From an uncultured Flavobacteriales bacterium (GTDB lineage Bacteria > Bacteroidota > Bacteroidia > Flavobacteriales > Vicingaceae), in contig CAJXFJ010000110.1 of NCBI GenBank assembly GCA_913052515.1, positions 1 to 6,386 on the forward strand: a DNA stretch of 6,386 nt, written 5' to 3'. Each line of letters starts with the position of its first letter. The first letter of the stretch is position 1. The notes below the pieces were generated by a model. That model was given only the letters and a program-made list of their open reading frames with translations. It was not told the origin of the DNA and made no database searches. This document shows, one piece after another, positions 1 to 6,105 of this stretch. The translations under genes were made by a program, and so were the position numbers.

Positions 1-462
1 TTCATCTTGGGGAACGGCTAGCATTTCTGTTTGTCTATCTAAATCTTCATAAGTGAGATTTTCGGTAATGACAAAGTAATTTTTTTCAGCATCTTGCTCT
101 TTGGTGCCTACTTTCTTTAAGCTTTCTAGAAAGTAGTGAGAACTTCCATCAAGAATAGGAACCTCAGGTCCATCAATCTCGATTAAAATGTTGTCAATTT
201 CTAAACCATAAACGGCCGCCAATAAATGTTCAGTGGTATGAACTCTAGCTCCATTTTGTTCTAAAGTTGTGCCTCTTGAAGTATCAACAACATTATCTGC
301 ATCAGCATCAATTGTTGGTTTTCCTTCTAAATCTACTCGCTGAAAAACATAGCCATGATTTTCAACTGCGGGTTTAAAGGTTACGGTTGCTTTTTGTCCG
401 GTATGCAATCCAACTCCCGAAAGAGAGATTTCTGCATTGATTGTTTTCTGTTTGTCACTCAT
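1..462 (-). CDS. lpxC: UDP-3-O-acyl-N-acetylglucosamine deacetylase LpxC, N-terminal part (cut by window edge)
   Basis: Cytoplasmic zinc deacetylase for the first committed step of lipid A synthesis, removing the acetyl group from UDP-3-O-acyl-GlcNAc. Translating the minus strand from the ATG at 462-460 gives 154 residues, open to the window edge. The N-terminal LpxC signature is clear: GVGLHTG at residues 16-22 and TTEHLLAA at 76-83. In the latter, E78 matches the catalytic glutamate and H79 a zinc ligand of the E. coli enzyme, with the same numbering. GPEVPILDGSS at 98-108 is a further family segment. The remaining zinc ligands lie beyond the edge. The start abuts the lpxD stop (TAA immediately followed by ATG), implying translational coupling. 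In Bacteroidota this gene is commonly a fusion with the dehydratase FabZ; the part that would show this is outside the window, so a fusion is only inferred. Confidence 0.95.
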   Translation of the reverse strand, partial: MSDKQKTINAEISLSGVGLHTGQKATVTFKPAVENHGYVFQRVDLEGKPTIDADADNVVDTSRGTTLEQNGARVHTTEHLLAAVYGLEIDNILIEIDGPEVPILDGSSHYFLESLKKVGTKEQDAEKNYFVITENLTYEDLDRQTEMLAVPQDE

Positions 463-1515
463 TTATTTCAAATGCGATGATTTCAATTCTTGAAGTTCTT
501 TTTCTAATTGATTGATTTTTGACATCATGTCCGGAAGATTTCTAAACATTACATATGAACGTTTAAAGTCTCCAATGCCAATGGCAGGTGAGCCTTGAAC
601 GATGCTGTTTTCTTCTTCTATGCTATTCCCAATTCCACTTTGAGCAGCAATTTTAACACCATCAGCAATTTTTATATGACCAACTATTCCAACTTGGCCA
701 CCAATCATACAGTTTTTTCCAATTTTGGTAGAACCTGCTACACCTGTTTGAGCAGCTATTACAGTGTTTTCTCCAATTTCAACATTGTGAGCTACTTGTA
801 TTAAGTTGTCCAACTTTACTCCTTTTCGAATGATGGTTGAACCAAGAGTTGCTCTATCTATGCTTGTATTTGCTCCAATTTCAACATGATCTTCAATAAT
901 CACATTTCCAATCTGCGCAACTTTTTTATAATTGTTTTCACTATTAGGGGCAAATCCAAATCCATCGGCGCCCAAAGTTACTCCCGCATGTATAATACAA
1001 GAGTCACCAATGACTGTTTCTGAATAGATAGTTACCCCTGAGAAAATTAGGGTGTTATCACCAATCTTAACGTTGTCACCAATGGTGGAATTGGGGAAGA
1101 TTTTTACATTTTTCCCAATGGAAACATTTTCTCCAATGCTTGCAAAATCTCCAATGTAGCAATTTTCGCCTAATTGGCTAGATTCAGCAATATGCGCATG
1201 TTCCGAAATGCCAAGCTTATTGTTTTTTACCTGATTGTACATTTCAAGCAATTGACCAAAACATTGATAAGCATCTTCAACACGAATTAGCGTTAAGGAG
1301 TCTTTTGTGTTTTTTTCAAGCTTAAAATCTTTATTCAGAATAACAATTGAAGCATCTGTTTCATAAAGGTATTCAGCATATTTTGGATTAGCTAAAAAGG
1401 AAATACTCCCATTTTTGCCTTCTTCAATTTTTGAAACTGAAGAAACTTCTGCGTCTGGGTTGCCCTCTATGGTGCCTTGTAAAATGTCAGAGATTTGGCG
1501 GGCTGTAAATTTCAT
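463..1515 (-). CDS. lpxD: UDP-3-O-acylglucosamine N-acyltransferase LpxD
   Basis: Cytoplasmic acyltransferase for the third step of lipid A synthesis: it moves a 3-hydroxyacyl chain from acyl-carrier protein to the amine of UDP-3-O-acyl-glucosamine, the product of LpxC. At 350 residues it is full length for the family. Residues 1-100 form the uridine-binding domain; F40 and Y46 in FLANPKY match the uracil-contacting aromatics of E. coli LpxD. Residues about 105-305 are hexapeptide repeats (IGENV, IGKNV, IGDNV and similar) forming a left-handed beta helix. GADGFGF is at 182-188. The catalytic histidine is H243 in QVAHN, and H280 in VGHIKI is the second conserved histidine. A short C-terminal helix with heptad character (about 328-346) matches the acyl-carrier-binding end of the trimer. 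The ATG at 1515-1513 gives the expected N-terminus. The gene lies 30 bases after the HD gene, with an inverted repeat in between, and abuts lpxC. Confidence 0.97.
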   Translation of the reverse strand: MKFTARQISDILQGTIEGNPDAEVSSVSKIEEGKNGSISFLANPKYAEYLYETDASIVILNKDFKLEKNTKDSLTLIRVEDAYQCFGQLLEMYNQVKNNKLGISEHAHIAESSQLGENCYIGDFASIGENVSIGKNVKIFPNSTIGDNVKIGDNTLIFSGVTIYSETVIGDSCIIHAGVTLGADGFGFAPNSENNYKKVAQIGNVIIEDHVEIGANTSIDRATLGSTIIRKGVKLDNLIQVAHNVEIGENTVIAAQTGVAGSTKIGKNCMIGGQVGIVGHIKIADGVKIAAQSGIGNSIEEENSIVQGSPAIGIGDFKRSYVMFRNLPDMMSKINQLEKELQELKSSHLK

Positions 1516-1542
1516 GCCTCAAAAATAACAATTATTTGAGGC
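1516..1542. repeat. Imperfect inverted repeat filling the gap before lpxD
   Basis: The 30-base gap between the HD gene stop and the lpxD ATG contains a near-complete palindrome. GCCTCA at 1516-1521 pairs with TGAGGC at 1537-1542, and AATAA at 1524-1528 pairs with TTATT at 1532-1536. This leaves a 3-base loop and a 2-base bulge. In lpxD mRNA the hairpin would end at the base immediately before the start codon. GAGGCCTC at 1538-1545 is an additional perfect 8-base palindrome sharing the same arm, so an alternative pairing is possible. No T-run follows the stem in the direction of transcription, so an ordinary terminator is unlikely. A role in translation control or mRNA processing is inference. 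Confidence 0.5.
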
Positions 1543-1545
1543 CTC

Positions 1546-2814
1546 TTATAGCCCCGAATTTTTCAAGTTATTAACCATAGGTTGTTTGGGATAACACAAA
1601 AAATACTTCCTCACTGGTTCAGATAAAACACTAATGTTTAATTGATCTGCAGCTAAAGCTATGTCTTTGATTGAACCGTCTTTATAGAGAAGATTTATTT
1701 TGTCTTGCTTCGGCTGGTAAGCATTGTTTTCAATAGCGCCTGTAAATACGAAGTAATCTAAAACAGTGTTATCTTTCAAATATTGATTAACAGCAGCTTT
1801 TGCCTTTTCAATTTCATGAACCTCAATCGGAGAATCACTGAGTTGAATTTTGAATAAGTTTCGATTCAAAAGTGATTTGCATAAACTAGACAATGTCTTA
1901 TCATCATGATTTTGCCATTCCTTTATAGCAGAAGTAATGTCGAAGTCATCAAGTTTGGAAAAGTGCTCTAAAATTTCAGGCTTTTCAGCGAACTGTACTT
2001 TATCCACTTCATGATATAGAAAGTAGTTGAGCGATTGTGTACAGAAAAGTGCTTCTCCTTGGTGCGCTAATTCTTTGGCTCGTTTTAGGATACGAACCAC
2101 CAAGTTTTCAGCGGACAAAACGGTTTTGTGTAAATAAACTTGCCAATACATTAAGCGCCTTGCAATAATGAATTTTTCAATGGAATAAATCCCTTTGGCT
2201 TCCACACACAAATGCCCATCTTTAACATTTAGCATAGATATGATGCGGTCTGCATTGATTACCCCTTCTGAAACTCCAGTAAAAAAGCTATCTCTTTTTA
2301 AATAATCCAGACGGTCCATATCTAATTGAGAGGAAATAAGCTGATGTAAAAAGGGTTTTTCAGGGTAGTTGTTTTCGAATATTTTAATGGCTAAATCTAA
2401 CTTTCCATTGAATTCCTTATTCAGCTTTTGCATGAAAAAGGTTGAAATGTCTTCATGGGTAACATTTTTTACAATGCTATACTCTAAAGCATGTGAAAAA
2501 GGACCATGTCCTATATCATGAAGCAAAATTCCTAGAGCAGTTGCTTTTGCTTCTTTCTTACTTATTTTATGACCTTTTGAGCGAATGACATCAATAGCTT
2601 TAAGGGTAATATGCATGGCCCCTAATGCATGATGAAAGCGGGTGTGCAAAGCACCAGGATAAACCAAATGTGTTAAGCCTAATTGTTTTATTCTTCTAAG
2701 GCGTTGAAAATAAGGGTGCTCTATAATGTCAAAAACCAAGTTGTAAGGAAGAGAAATAAATCCATAAACCGGGTCGTTAATTATCTTTTTCTTATTGAAG
2801 GAATCCGTGTTCAA
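1546..2814 (-). CDS. HD-domain phosphohydrolase (SAMHD1/YwfO/EF1143-like, predicted dNTP triphosphohydrolase family)
   Basis: Predicted cytoplasmic metal-dependent phosphohydrolase of the HD superfamily, of the branch containing SAMHD1 and the bacterial YwfO/EF1143 proteins; several members hydrolyse dNTPs. It has 422 residues. The metal site is complete: H62 in RFHH, H99-D100 in LLHDIGHGPFSH, and D167 in SSQLDMDRLDY. H103 and H108 match two further active-site histidines of SAMHD1, and Y171 and D175 also align with conserved positions there. KKIINDPVYGFI (8-19) and QLGLTHLVYPGALHTRF (44-60) are family signatures. Residues from about 270 on form a helical and mixed C-terminal region. The start is TTG at 2814-2812. 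Upstream, the frame stays open to a stop at 2919-2917 with no ATG, GTG or other TTG, and the next methionine (M68) would remove the first metal ligand. It leads the minus-strand arm ahead of lpxD. Substrate is not shown by sequence; another nucleotide or a phosphodiester is possible. Confidence 0.9.
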   Translation of the reverse strand: MNTDSFNKKKIINDPVYGFISLPYNLVFDIIEHPYFQRLRRIKQLGLTHLVYPGALHTRFHHALGAMHITLKAIDVIRSKGHKISKKEAKATALGILLHDIGHGPFSHALEYSIVKNVTHEDISTFFMQKLNKEFNGKLDLAIKIFENNYPEKPFLHQLISSQLDMDRLDYLKRDSFFTGVSEGVINADRIISMLNVKDGHLCVEAKGIYSIEKFIIARRLMYWQVYLHKTVLSAENLVVRILKRAKELAHQGEALFCTQSLNYFLYHEVDKVQFAEKPEILEHFSKLDDFDITSAIKEWQNHDDKTLSSLCKSLLNRNLFKIQLSDSPIEVHEIEKAKAAVNQYLKDNTVLDYFVFTGAIENNAYQPKQDKINLLYKDGSIKDIALAADQLNISVLSEPVRKYFLCYPKQPMVNNLKNSGL

Positions 2815-2898
2815 TTTTTTGCGATTAACTAATTTTATGTGATTGAATTTGGATGAGCTAAATAAAATGCTCGAATTTGCTATACCAACTAAAATGAA
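2815..2898. promoter_or_regulatory. Divergent intergenic region, expected promoters for the HD-lpxD-lpxC and porX-tsaE-ald arms
   Basis: These 84 bases separate two divergent starts, so promoters in both directions must lie here or inside the neighbouring genes. For the plus strand there is a partial match to the Bacteroidota promoter pattern (TTTG near -33 and TAnnTTTG near -7): TTTG at 2848-2851, then CGAATTTG at 2872-2879, 20 bases later and lacking the TA. The two elements create a 7-base direct repeat, GAATTTG, at 2845-2851 and 2873-2879. No convincing match was found for the minus strand. Neither porX nor the HD gene has a clear Shine-Dalgarno sequence. The assignment as a promoter region rests mainly on gene layout. 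Confidence 0.4.
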
Positions 2899-4452
2899 AT
2901 GACGAATATAAGAATACTATGGGCTGATGATGAAATTGAATTGTTAAAGCCTCATCTAATTTTTTTGAAAGATAAAGGCTATGAAGTGGTGCCTGCAACT
3001 AGTGGGAGTGAAGCTTTAGATTTGATTAATGAACAACGATTTGATATTGTTTTTCTGGATGAAAATATGCCAGGTTTGTCTGGCTTAGAAACTTTAAGTG
3101 AGATTAAAGCCAATTATCCATCACTTCCTGTGATAATGATTACCAAAAGCGAGGAAGAAAGTATCATGGAAGAAGCCATTGGTTCTAAAATTTCTGATTA
3201 TTTAATTAAGCCAGTAAATCCAAATCAAATTCTTTTAACCTTAAAGAAGCACCTAGACACAGCTAAGCTTGTTAGTGAGCGAACAACCATTGCATACCAA
3301 CAAGCTTTTCGAAATATTGGGATGAGCTTGCACCACAATATGACATTTGAAGAATGGGAAGAGGTGTACAAAAAATTAATCTATTGGGAGTTAGAGCTTG
3401 AGAAGTCCGACAATGAAGGAATGGCTGATATTCTAGAGACTCAAAAAAGTGAGGCCAATAACCTTTTTAGCAAGTTTATTGAAGATGAATATACCGACTG
3501 GTTAAATGAGCCAGAGCAAGCTCCTTTGATGAGCCATACCGTATTTAAAGAAAAAGTATATCCACTAATTCAACCTGAAGGGACTGTTTTTTTAATCGTT
3601 ATTGACAATTTAAGATTGGACCAATGGCAGCTTATAAAGCCTTTGGTTGAAGAATACTTTTGGATAGAAGATGAAGGAAATTACTTGAGTATTTTACCTA
3701 CCACTACTCAATATGCAAGAAATGCACTTTTTTCAGGTTTAATGCCTGCTGAAATCGAGAAGTTATATCCAAATTTATGGAGTAATGATGAGGATGAAGG
3801 AGGTAAAAATTTACATGAAAAAGAGCTTTTAGAAGCACAACTAAAACGTTTAGGAAAGGACACTCGATTTAGTTACAATAAAGTATTAAACCCAAGCTAT
3901 GGCCGTAAAGTAGTAAGTGATATTCCGAATCAAATGCATAATGCATTCAATGTAATTGTTTATAATTTCATTGATATGCTTTCTCATGCCAGAACAGATA
4001 CAGATATTATTAAAGAGCTGGCAGAAGATGAATCGGCTTATCGCTCGTTAACGCTTTCTTGGTTTGAACATTCACCTTTAAAAGATGCGTTAAAAGAAAT
4101 TGCCAATCGAGGTGGTAAAGTGATTATTACAACAGATCATGGTTCTATAAAAGTGAAAGAACCATCAAAAGTTATTGGAGATAAATCAGTTAATACTAAC
4201 TTGAGGTATAAACAAGGTAAAAATCTCAGTTTTGAAGACAATGATGTCTTTGCTATATCGAATCCCTCTAGTGTTTTTTTACCAAAAGTGAATGTTAGCC
4301 AAAGCTTCATTTTTGCAAAGAATGATTTCTTTTTTGCTTACCCTAATAACTTTAATCACTACGTTCAGTATTATAGAAATACATTTCAACACGGTGGAAT
4401 TTCACTAGAGGAAATGATGATTCCGGTGGTAACTTTGAGTCCTAAAAAGTGA
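2899..4452 (+). CDS. porX: PorX-type response regulator with PglZ-family output domain
   Basis: Cytoplasmic response regulator. In Porphyromonas and Flavobacterium its relatives control type IX secretion, working with the sensor kinase PorY. It has 517 residues. Residues 1-120 are a receiver domain with acidic pocket D10-D11, phosphoacceptor D54 (FLDENMPG), T82 and K104. About 122-215 is a helical linker. About 225-515 is an alkaline-phosphatase-superfamily PglZ domain with its metal and catalytic positions visible: D236 in VIDNLR, the threonines 268-270 in LPTTTQYARN, D359 and H363 in FIDMLSHAR, D413-H414 in TTDHGS, and H498 in QHGG. Published work on Porphyromonas PorX reports a zinc-bound phosphodiesterase acting on oligonucleotides; the intact site here predicts the same activity. 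There is no DNA-binding domain, so gene control would be indirect, for example through a sigma factor. The ATG at 2899 gives the normal receiver N-terminus. The stop overlaps the tsaE start. No secretion genes or porY lie in this window. Confidence 0.95.
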   Translation: MTNIRILWADDEIELLKPHLIFLKDKGYEVVPATSGSEALDLINEQRFDIVFLDENMPGLSGLETLSEIKANYPSLPVIMITKSEEESIMEEAIGSKISDYLIKPVNPNQILLTLKKHLDTAKLVSERTTIAYQQAFRNIGMSLHHNMTFEEWEEVYKKLIYWELELEKSDNEGMADILETQKSEANNLFSKFIEDEYTDWLNEPEQAPLMSHTVFKEKVYPLIQPEGTVFLIVIDNLRLDQWQLIKPLVEEYFWIEDEGNYLSILPTTTQYARNALFSGLMPAEIEKLYPNLWSNDEDEGGKNLHEKELLEAQLKRLGKDTRFSYNKVLNPSYGRKVVSDIPNQMHNAFNVIVYNFIDMLSHARTDTDIIKELAEDESAYRSLTLSWFEHSPLKDALKEIANRGGKVIITTDHGSIKVKEPSKVIGDKSVNTNLRYKQGKNLSFEDNDVFAISNPSSVFLPKVNVSQSFIFAKNDFFFAYPNNFNHYVQYYRNTFQHGGISLEEMMIPVVTLSPKK

Positions 4453-4886
4453 AGTCAGCTCTGAGTTTATATTGTTCTGGCACGGATAATTTAAGTCAAA
4501 TTTCTGAATGTATCTTAAGTCAGTTTTCTGATTATCGAATTATCTTGTTTAAAGGTAATCTTGGCGCTGGAAAGACAAGTCTGATTAAAAATTTGTGTAA
4601 ATTGCTGGGAGTTCAAAGTACGGTTAGCTCACCCACTTTTTCTTTGGTTAATGAGTACGAAACAACTCAGAATGAAATAATATATCATTTTGATTTTTAT
4701 AGAATTAAAGATGTAGAAGAGGCTTTTGATATGGGAATAGAGGAGTATTTTGAAAGTGGAAATGTTTGTTTAATTGAATGGCCAGAGATGATTGAAGAGA
4801 TTCTACCAGAAAAATATCTAGAAGTTAACATATCTTTGAAAGGAGAAGGAAGAGAGTATATACTAACCACAAATGACCATGGCTGA
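4449..4886 (+). CDS. tsaE: tRNA threonylcarbamoyladenosine biosynthesis ATPase TsaE
   Basis: P-loop ATPase required with TsaB and TsaD to form N6-threonylcarbamoyladenosine (t6A) at position 37 of ANN-decoding tRNAs in the cytoplasm. At 145 residues it is the usual length. Walker A is GNLGAGKT at 36-43 with K42 and T43. SPTFSLVNEY at 61-70 is the switch-like TsaE signature. HFDFYRI at 80-86 and CLIEWPE at 107-113 (E110, W111) are the other family motifs. The start is GTG at 4449-4451, overlapping the porX TGA by 4 bases (GTGA), which implies translation by re-initiation after porX. The end overlaps the next gene by 14 bases. An in-frame ATG start is not available near the N-terminus, and a later one would remove the Walker motif. 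The partners tsaB and tsaD are not in the window. Confidence 0.95.
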   Translation: MKSALSLYCSGTDNLSQISECILSQFSDYRIILFKGNLGAGKTSLIKNLCKLLGVQSTVSSPTFSLVNEYETTQNEIIYHFDFYRIKDVEEAFDMGIEEYFESGNVCLIEWPEMIEEILPEKYLEVNISLKGEGREYILTTNDHG

Positions 4887-6096
4887 AGATGTTGTAAAAT
4901 CACTAGCTCAATCGGCAACCAAAATGCTTCCCCAGGAAGAAAGAGCGGAAGTAAGAAAAAAACAAAGCAATTTATTTATAGGAATTCCCAAGGAAACTTC
5001 TTTACAAGAAAAGCGGGTTCCATTAGTTCCACAAGATGTTGAGCTTTTAGTAAATAATGGTCATCAAGTTGTTATAGAAACCAAGGCTGGGGAAAAGGCA
5101 AACTTCTCCGATCATGATTATAGTGAAGCAGGAGCTACCGTTGCATACTCAAGAGAAGATGTTTTTAAAGCGGATATCATTTTAAAAGTAGAACCCTTAT
5201 CTCATGAGGAAATTGATTTAATGCAAAGAGGACAAACTCTTATTTCAGCATTGCAATTGCCAGTTCAACCAAAGAATTTTCTTCAAAAGCAAATTGATAA
5301 AAAGATTACAGCAATTGCTTACGAATATGTAACAGATAATAGTGGTAGGTTTCCTGTCATTCGCGCGATGAGTGAAATAGCAGGAAACACTTCAATTTTA
5401 ATTGCAGCAGAATATTTAAGTAATGTGAACGGGGGTAATGGCCACATGCTAGGAGGAATTTCTGGGGTGAAGCCAACTGAGGTAGTCATTTTTGGAGCAG
5501 GTGCTGTAGCTGAATTTGCTGCGAGAGCAGCACTAGGTTTGGGAGCATCTGTAAAGGTATTTAGTAATAATACCTCTAAATTACGAAGGTTGCAAGATGG
5601 AATAGGAAGTCGTGTTTTTACATCAACATTGCAGCCTAAGGTAATTGAAGCAGCTTTAAAAACAGCTGATGTTGCTATTGGTGCAATTCGTTCTGAAAGT
5701 GGTAGATGCCCAGTAGTAGTTACTGAGGAGATGGTTCAACAAATGCAGGAAGGCTCTGTAATTGTTGATGTCAGTATTGATCAAGGTGGATGTTTTGAGA
5801 CTTCTAAAGTAACTACTCATTCAAATCCAACATTTAATTTGCATGGGGTAACCCATTATTGCGTTCCAAATATTGCATCAAGAGTAGCAAGAACAGCTTC
5901 TTATGCATTGAGTAACTTGTTTGCACCAGTAATTTTAAGTTTAGGAGAAGGTGGTGGAGTAGAGCAATGTGTTAGACATACTTATTCTATCCGTTCAGGA
6001 ATTTATTTATACAGAGGAATGTTAACCAATCGATATTTGGCAGAATATTTTAGATTACCATATAAAGACCTCGATTTATTGTTAGCCGCTATTTAA
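4873..6096 (+). CDS. ald: Alanine dehydrogenase family protein (Bacteroidota long type, altered active site)
   Basis: Member of the alanine dehydrogenase / PntA family. The annotated reaction would be NAD-dependent conversion of L-alanine to pyruvate and ammonia in the cytoplasm. It has 407 residues, with about 33 ahead of the usual N-terminal FIGIPKET (35-42); Mycobacterium tuberculosis Ald begins at that point. Kept: R48 (matches substrate-binding R15), MSEIAG at 166-171, a Rossmann motif GAGAVA at 208-213, and IDQGGCFE at 302-309 with D303 (matches D270). The 328-348 segment, HYCVPN to YALSN, is also typical. Changed: the K75 position is E107 or a gap, H96 is Q128, the third Rossmann glycine is A213, and the acidic ribose ligand D198 is S231. 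Catalysis or cofactor may therefore differ from classical Ald. Two starts are possible: ATG 4873 (14-base overlap with tsaE) or ATG 4879 (8-base overlap). A purine-rich AAAGGAG at 4839-4845 is too far upstream to decide. Confidence 0.85.
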   Translation: MTMAEDVVKSLAQSATKMLPQEERAEVRKKQSNLFIGIPKETSLQEKRVPLVPQDVELLVNNGHQVVIETKAGEKANFSDHDYSEAGATVAYSREDVFKADIILKVEPLSHEEIDLMQRGQTLISALQLPVQPKNFLQKQIDKKITAIAYEYVTDNSGRFPVIRAMSEIAGNTSILIAAEYLSNVNGGNGHMLGGISGVKPTEVVIFGAGAVAEFAARAALGLGASVKVFSNNTSKLRRLQDGIGSRVFTSTLQPKVIEAALKTADVAIGAIRSESGRCPVVVTEEMVQQMQEGSVIVDVSIDQGGCFETSKVTTHSNPTFNLHGVTHYCVPNIASRVARTASYALSNLFAPVILSLGEGGGVEQCVRHTYSIRSGIYLYRGMLTNRYLAEYFRLPYKDLDLLLAAI

Positions 6097-6105
6097 TTTT
6101 ACAGC

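Noticed and set aside
595..804. 69-codon plus-strand open frame antisense to lpxD
   Set aside because: It lies wholly inside the hexapeptide-repeat part of lpxD. Its low-complexity N/S/F/Y composition is what antisense of repeated IGxN codons gives. No initiation signal or domain was seen.
700..1200. Periodic short repeats such as ccaat and ttttcc in the plus strand, suggesting a repeat array
   Set aside because: The periodicity is about 18 bases and matches the codons of LpxD hexapeptide repeats. The units vary and there are no spacer-repeat boundaries.
1516..1542. Inverted repeat as an intrinsic terminator for the HD gene
   Set aside because: In the direction of transcription the stem is followed by the lpxD ATG and not a T-run. 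The inner stem is AT-only, and lpxD starts at once, so read-through is more likely.
2845..2879. GAATTTG direct repeat as an operator
   Set aside because: A 7-base AT-rich repeat is easily expected by chance in this composition, and the copies coincide with the proposed promoter half-matches. It is kept only as part of the promoter note.
2899..4452. PglZ domain as evidence for a BREX phage-defence system
   Set aside because: The domain is fused to a complete receiver domain, the PorX architecture. No BREX partner genes (BrxC, PglX, BrxL or similar) lie nearby.
4697..4918. 73-codon minus-strand open frame
   Set aside because: It is antisense to the conserved C-terminal half of tsaE and the start of ald, with no recognisable domain and no promoter.
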